17,286 nt of DNA from the NCBI GenBank assembly GCA_035635075.1, contig DASQBT010000153.1:1-17286 (forward strand). Reading direction: 5' to 3'. Position 1 is the first letter of the stretch, and the number at the start of each line of letters is the position of its first letter. The notes beneath the pieces were generated by a model. The model did no database searches and was not told where the DNA came from. It saw only the letters and a list, made by a program, of their open reading frames with translations. The position numbers and the translations under genes were made by a program. Below, piece after piece: positions 14,334 through 17,286 of this stretch. This stretch comes from DASQBT01 sp035635075 (GTDB lineage: Bacteria; Pseudomonadota; Gammaproteobacteria; Burkholderiales; Thiobacillaceae).

Positions 14334-14407
14334 GGGACGAAAGCTTGCGTTGACGCCGTCCCAAAACGGGATGCGTCTCCAAGCCAACCATTCCGAAGGG
14401 GGAGGAA

Positions 14408-16921
14408 ATGCATTACTGGAAATGCCATATCGTTTCAGGCGCGTACGCCATTCTGGTCCTGGCGCTTGCATCGTGCGCCACGCCGCCTTGGACACAATCC
14501 TGCGGCAGTGGCGCCGGCAACGTGTTGGACGAGGCCAAGTGCGCCGGCCGTACGCCCGAGAGCTTTGCAGCTGCGGACGAAGACTATTTTCGCGACATGG
14601 ACTATGGGCTCACCAAGGCTCCCAAGCAGGTCGCGGCCGAGCTCGACAAGTATTTGCCAGGCATCACCCCCGAGCAGGCAGTTGACGCGGCAGTGAAAGG
14701 CCGCAACAACTGGATCGTGTGGACTGGAGGTAATGATCGCCTTTGGGATGTGCTCTCGGCGAAGAGCGTGGGCATGCTGGATTTCCTCAAGATCCTGTCC
14801 GATCATCCCAGTCTGGATTACAGCCGCGATAACCGTTGGCAATACCTGGGCGTCGTCAATGAACCTTGCTTCGAAAAGGGCACCGGACCGCGGGCGGACC
14901 GGTTCGGCTTGTGGCTGGACGTGCGCAGCCCGGACTGCGGACCTGACCCGTTCGAAAACGAGCAGAAGTATCCAGGCGTGAAAGTTGGCGCGCGCGGCAA
15001 GACCGTTCCTGTCGGCTCCTACTATGGCTACGCCACCGGCATCGTCGGCCTACGCCTGTTTCCCAATCCCAATTTCGACGCGAAGGCCGCGCAGCGGTGG
15101 GACCCGGTGCGTTACTACACCGACCCCAGCTACTACAACGACAAGAACCTGGTGCGGCCCTACCGGGTGGGTATGTCCTGCGGTTTCTGCCACGTGGGGC
15201 CGAATCCCAGCAATCCGCCCAAGGACCCTGAGCATCCCAAATGGGAAAACCTCAACTCCAACCCCGGCGCCCAGTATTTCTGGGTGGACCGGATATTTGT
15301 GTGGAAGACCGACAAGTCCAGCTTCCCCTACCAGTTGTTCCACACCTCGCGTCCGGGTGCGCTGGACACGTCCTTCGTCTCCACGGATTACATCAACAAC
15401 CCGCGCACCATGAACGCGGTTTACAACCTCGGTGCGCGTCTCGCCATCGCACGCAAACTGGGTGAGGAAAAGCTGGCCGGCGGCGAACTCGACAACGAGT
15501 CCTTGAACAAGTATGTGCCGGCAGGAAGCCCCTTGAGTCAATTCTACAAGGCCCCCGACACCGTATGGACGCCGCGCGTGCTGAAGGATGGTTCGGATTC
15601 AGTCGGCGCGCTGGGCGCGCTCAACCGCGTGTATGTCAACATCGGGCTGTTCAGCGAGGAATGGCTGGAACACATTCGGCCCTTCGTCGGCGGTTCGCCC
15701 TTTACCCCCTTTCCGATCGCAACCGCGAACAAGAACTCCAGCTACTGGAAGGCGACGGAGGCCCAGACTCCTGACGTGGCCTTGTTCTTCCTGGCCTCGG
15801 CCAAACCGGATTATTTGAAAGACGCGCCCGGCGGAACTGCCTACCTGAGCGCCGATTCGAGCGCCCTCCAGCACGGCAAGGAAGTGTTCGCCGAACGCTG
15901 CGGGCGCTGCCACTCCAGCAAACTGCCGGACAAGGCCTTCAGCTTCTTCAAGAACAACGGCTGCGTGGGGCCGGATTATCTCAAGTGCTGGAACGCCTAC
16001 TGGGCCTGGACCAAGACCGATGAGTTCAAGCAGGAAATGAAGAAAATCGTCTTGGCCGACGATTTCTTAAAAGACAATTACCTGTCCACCGAGTTGCGCA
16101 TCCCCGTCACGCTGCTGGAAACCAACGCCTGTGCATCGCTGGCCACCAACGCCCTGGCCGGTGATATCTGGGACAACTTCTCGTCCCAGTCCTACAAAAG
16201 CCTGCCCTCGGTGGGAACCATCAGCGTCCATGATCCCATCACCGGCGAAGCGCGTCCCTATGCCATGCCCGCCGGTGGGCGCGGCTACATCCGTCCGGCA
16301 TCGCTCATCAGCGTCTGGTCGACTGCGCCCTACTTGCTGAACAACACCCTGGGCGACTTCTACTGGTCGGGTTCGGTGGCGGATCGCATGAAGTCGTTTG
16401 ACAGCGGCATCCAGCAATTGTTGTGGCCCGAGAAGCGCAAGGGTGACCGGCAATACCTGACTGCCTCGGGCAAGCTCCTGCCGGGCATCATCGACCTCAC
16501 CTCGGCGACCAGCTACCTGCGGGTGGCAAAGGGTTATCTGCCGGACTTCCTGCAACCGCTGGTGGGTCCGCTCAGTCATGTCGACCCCCATGTATTCGGT
16601 GAAGACGGCATCGAGATCGGGCCCATTCCCCGGGGCACACCCATCAATCTGCTATCCAATATCGATCTGGCGCAGAAGGACAAAAGCTTCAAGGTGCTGC
16701 TTAAGGCCAAGCTCGACCTCAAGGCCCTGCCTCCCAACGCGAGCGACCAGGACGCGCGCGCGGTCTTCGCCAACCTGACGAATCCCCTCCTGGAAGTGAG
16801 CAAGTGCCCGGATTTCGTGGTCAACCGGGGGCACTATTTCGGCACCGACTATTTCAGCGAGGAACCTGGATTATCGGATGCTGACAAGTGGGCCCTGATC
16901 GACTTCCTCAAGACCATGTGA
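14408..16921 (+). CDS. Di-heme c-type cytochrome lipoprotein, large (837 residues)
   Basis: This is an exported, lipid-anchored di-heme cytochrome c of unknown specific function. The signal peptide (YAILVLALASC) ends in lipobox LASC with Cys23 followed by Ala, compatible with outer-membrane anchoring on the periplasmic face. Two heme-binding motifs are present, CGFCH (258-262) and CGRCH (498-502), about 240 residues apart. Between and after them are long conserved-looking stretches, including SNPGAQYFWVDRIFVW, NNPRTMNAVYNLGARLA and SVWSTAPYLLNNTLGDFYWSG. The last resembles the APYLHNGS segment after the second heme in large di-heme oxidase or peroxidase-like cytochromes, including RoxA-type proteins; this likeness is from memory. 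Extra cysteines outside the motifs may form disulfides. ATG 14408 is fixed by the signal peptide, with AAGGGG 6 nt upstream. The stop overlaps the GMC gene by 4 bp, so the two products probably work together. Confidence 0.88.
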   Translation: MHYWKCHIVSGAYAILVLALASCATPPWTQSCGSGAGNVLDEAKCAGRTPESFAAADEDYFRDMDYGLTKAPKQVAAELDKYLPGITPEQAVDAAVKGRNNWIVWTGGNDRLWDVLSAKSVGMLDFLKILSDHPSLDYSRDNRWQYLGVVNEPCFEKGTGPRADRFGLWLDVRSPDCGPDPFENEQKYPGVKVGARGKTVPVGSYYGYATGIVGLRLFPNPNFDAKAAQRWDPVRYYTDPSYYNDKNLVRPYRVGMSCGFCHVGPNPSNPPKDPEHPKWENLNSNPGAQYFWVDRIFVWKTDKSSFPYQLFHTSRPGALDTSFVSTDYINNPRTMNAVYNLGARLAIARKLGEEKLAGGELDNESLNKYVPAGSPLSQFYKAPDTVWTPRVLKDGSDSVGALGALNRVYVNIGLFSEEWLEHIRPFVGGSPFTPFPIATANKNSSYWKATEAQTPDVALFFLASAKPDYLKDAPGGTAYLSADSSALQHGKEVFAERCGRCHSSKLPDKAFSFFKNNGCVGPDYLKCWNAYWAWTKTDEFKQEMKKIVLADDFLKDNYLSTELRIPVTLLETNACASLATNALAGDIWDNFSSQSYKSLPSVGTISVHDPITGEARPYAMPAGGRGYIRPASLISVWSTAPYLLNNTLGDFYWSGSVADRMKSFDSGIQQLLWPEKRKGDRQYLTASGKLLPGIIDLTSATSYLRVAKGYLPDFLQPLVGPLSHVDPHVFGEDGIEIGPIPRGTPINLLSNIDLAQKDKSFKVLLKAKLDLKALPPNASDQDARAVFANLTNPLLEVSKCPDFVVNRGHYFGTDYFSEEPGLSDADKWALIDFLKTM

Positions 16922-17286
16922 GCGCAGCGGATCCCAACGTTACAACGCAAGTGAAGGCCCGCTCTTCCCGCCGGCGCTTTCTGCAGGCGTGTAGCTGGGG
17001 CCTGTCCGCGCTCGGTGCATTTCTCAGCGGGTGCGGCTCGCTGTTCAGGCCCGCAGTACCGGAACCCGCATCAATCAGTTGCGCCCCGACTCCTGACGAG
17101 GAGACCTACGACTACATCGTGGTGGGCTCGGGTGCAGGCGGTGGGCCGGTGGCGGCCAATCTGGCACAGGCTGGCTTCAAGGTGCTGCTGCTCGAGGCCG
17201 GCGGCGCTGACGACGACTATGATTATCAGGTCCCCGCCTTTCACGCCCGCGCCTCGGAAGACCCCCGCTTCGCATGGAATTTCTTC
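16918..17286 (+). CDS. Tat-exported lipoprotein GMC-family FAD oxidoreductase, N-terminal 123 residues (cut by window end)
   Basis: This is a flavoprotein dehydrogenase or oxidase of the glucose-methanol-choline family; the substrate is unknown. The GTG start at 16918 overlaps the cytochrome stop (GTGA) and the frame is open to the window edge. A twin-arginine motif SRRRFLQ (17-23) precedes a hydrophobic stretch and a lipobox LSGC (Cys39). It therefore looks exported folded with its cofactor and then lipidated. The FAD-binding Rossmann motif YDYIVVGSGAGGGPVAANLA (64-83, with Gly70, Gly72 and Gly75) is followed by VLLLEAGG with the ribose-binding Glu93. The catalytic His region is outside the window. 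With the upstream di-heme cytochrome as electron acceptor it resembles the layout of flavocytochrome dehydrogenase complexes such as gluconate dehydrogenase, though the cytochrome here is a different, larger type. Confidence 0.9.
   Translation, partial: MSAADPNVTTQVKARSSRRRFLQACSWGLSALGAFLSGCGSLFRPAVPEPASISCAPTPDEETYDYIVVGSGAGGGPVAANLAQAGFKVLLLEAGGADDDYDYQVPAFHARASEDPRFAWNFF

Larger units (their letters stand above)
14096..14407. other. 312-bp intergenic region between tusE-like and cytochrome genes
   Basis: I see no convincing gene here. A hairpin TGGGTCG (14104-14110) / CGACCCA (14114-14120) follows the tusE-like stop closely but lacks a T-run, so it is at best a weak terminator. TTGGCC (14305-14310) and TATGCT (14328-14333), 17 bp apart, form a weak sigma-70 promoter candidate for the cytochrome gene, with a leader of about 70 nt. 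An imperfect hairpin at about 14352-14377 (GACGC and GCGTC arms) lies in that leader. A purine-rich GAAGGGGGAGG precedes the ATG. Confidence 0.5.

Noticed and set aside
14251..14685. Plus-strand frame overlapping the cytochrome signal-peptide region
   Set aside because: It overlaps the cytochrome gene out of frame, has no ribosome site, and lacks motifs; the cytochrome frame has a clear lipoprotein signal.
14408..16921. Assignment of the di-heme protein as a rubber oxygenase (RoxA/RoxB)
   Set aside because: Some segments look similar from memory, but inter-heme spacing and total length are larger and no alignment could be run; kept only as a comparison.
1..17286. CRISPR arrays, insertion sequences, tRNA or rRNA genes
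   Set aside because: No regularly spaced repeats, transposase-like frames with flanking inverted repeats, or RNA-gene signatures were found on reading both strands.

Overview
The window is a chromosomal segment from a Gram-negative bacterium, most likely a betaproteobacterium of the Nitrosomonadales type. The evidence is moderate-to-high GC, outer-membrane and lipoprotein genes, an XrtA-type exosortase/EPS locus, a NodIJ-like exporter and a TusE/DsrC-like protein. Genus cannot be fixed from the sequence alone. Gene density is high and no insertion sequence, tRNA, rRNA or CRISPR array was seen.

Region 1 (1-10463, all minus strand) is a tightly packed exopolysaccharide operon of the exosortase A / PEP-CTERM type. 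In transcription order it encodes: outer-membrane polysaccharide export lipoprotein, Wzz-like chain-length protein, separate tyrosine autokinase, beta-barrel outer-membrane protein, ExeA-like ATPase, UDP-GlcNAc 2-epimerase (wecB), NodB-type polysaccharide deacetylase, FemAB-like protein, GT4 glycosyltransferase and exosortase A (xrtA). xrtA is cut off by the window start. Most junctions are overlaps or gaps under 15 bp, so translational coupling is likely. Two non-coding elements stand out. One is a near-consensus sigma-54 promoter about 90 bp upstream of the first gene. The other is a long GC-rich stem-loop between the export and chain-length genes.

Region 2 (10464-10729) is the 266-bp divergent intergenic region. 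It holds the sigma-54 site and several short direct repeats at a distance suitable for an enhancer-binding regulator.

Region 3 (10730-13687, plus strand) is a five-gene operon: MazG-like nucleotide pyrophosphohydrolase, thioredoxin-like [2Fe-2S] ferredoxin, alpha/beta hydrolase, and a NodI/NodJ-like ABC-2 exporter (ATPase and permease). All junctions overlap or nearly touch. The exported substrate is unknown.

Region 4 (13700-14095) is a single TusE/DsrC-family gene. It keeps the penultimate cysteine but has Thr where DsrC has its second redox cysteine. A perfect 13-bp palindrome with an embedded -35-like hexamer lies upstream.

Region 5 (14408-17286, plus strand) encodes an 837-residue di-heme c-type cytochrome lipoprotein, overlapping by 4 bp a Tat-exported lipoprotein GMC oxidoreductase that runs off the window. 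Together they look like a periplasmic or outer-membrane-anchored dehydrogenase/electron-acceptor pair of unknown substrate. This is the least described part of the window.
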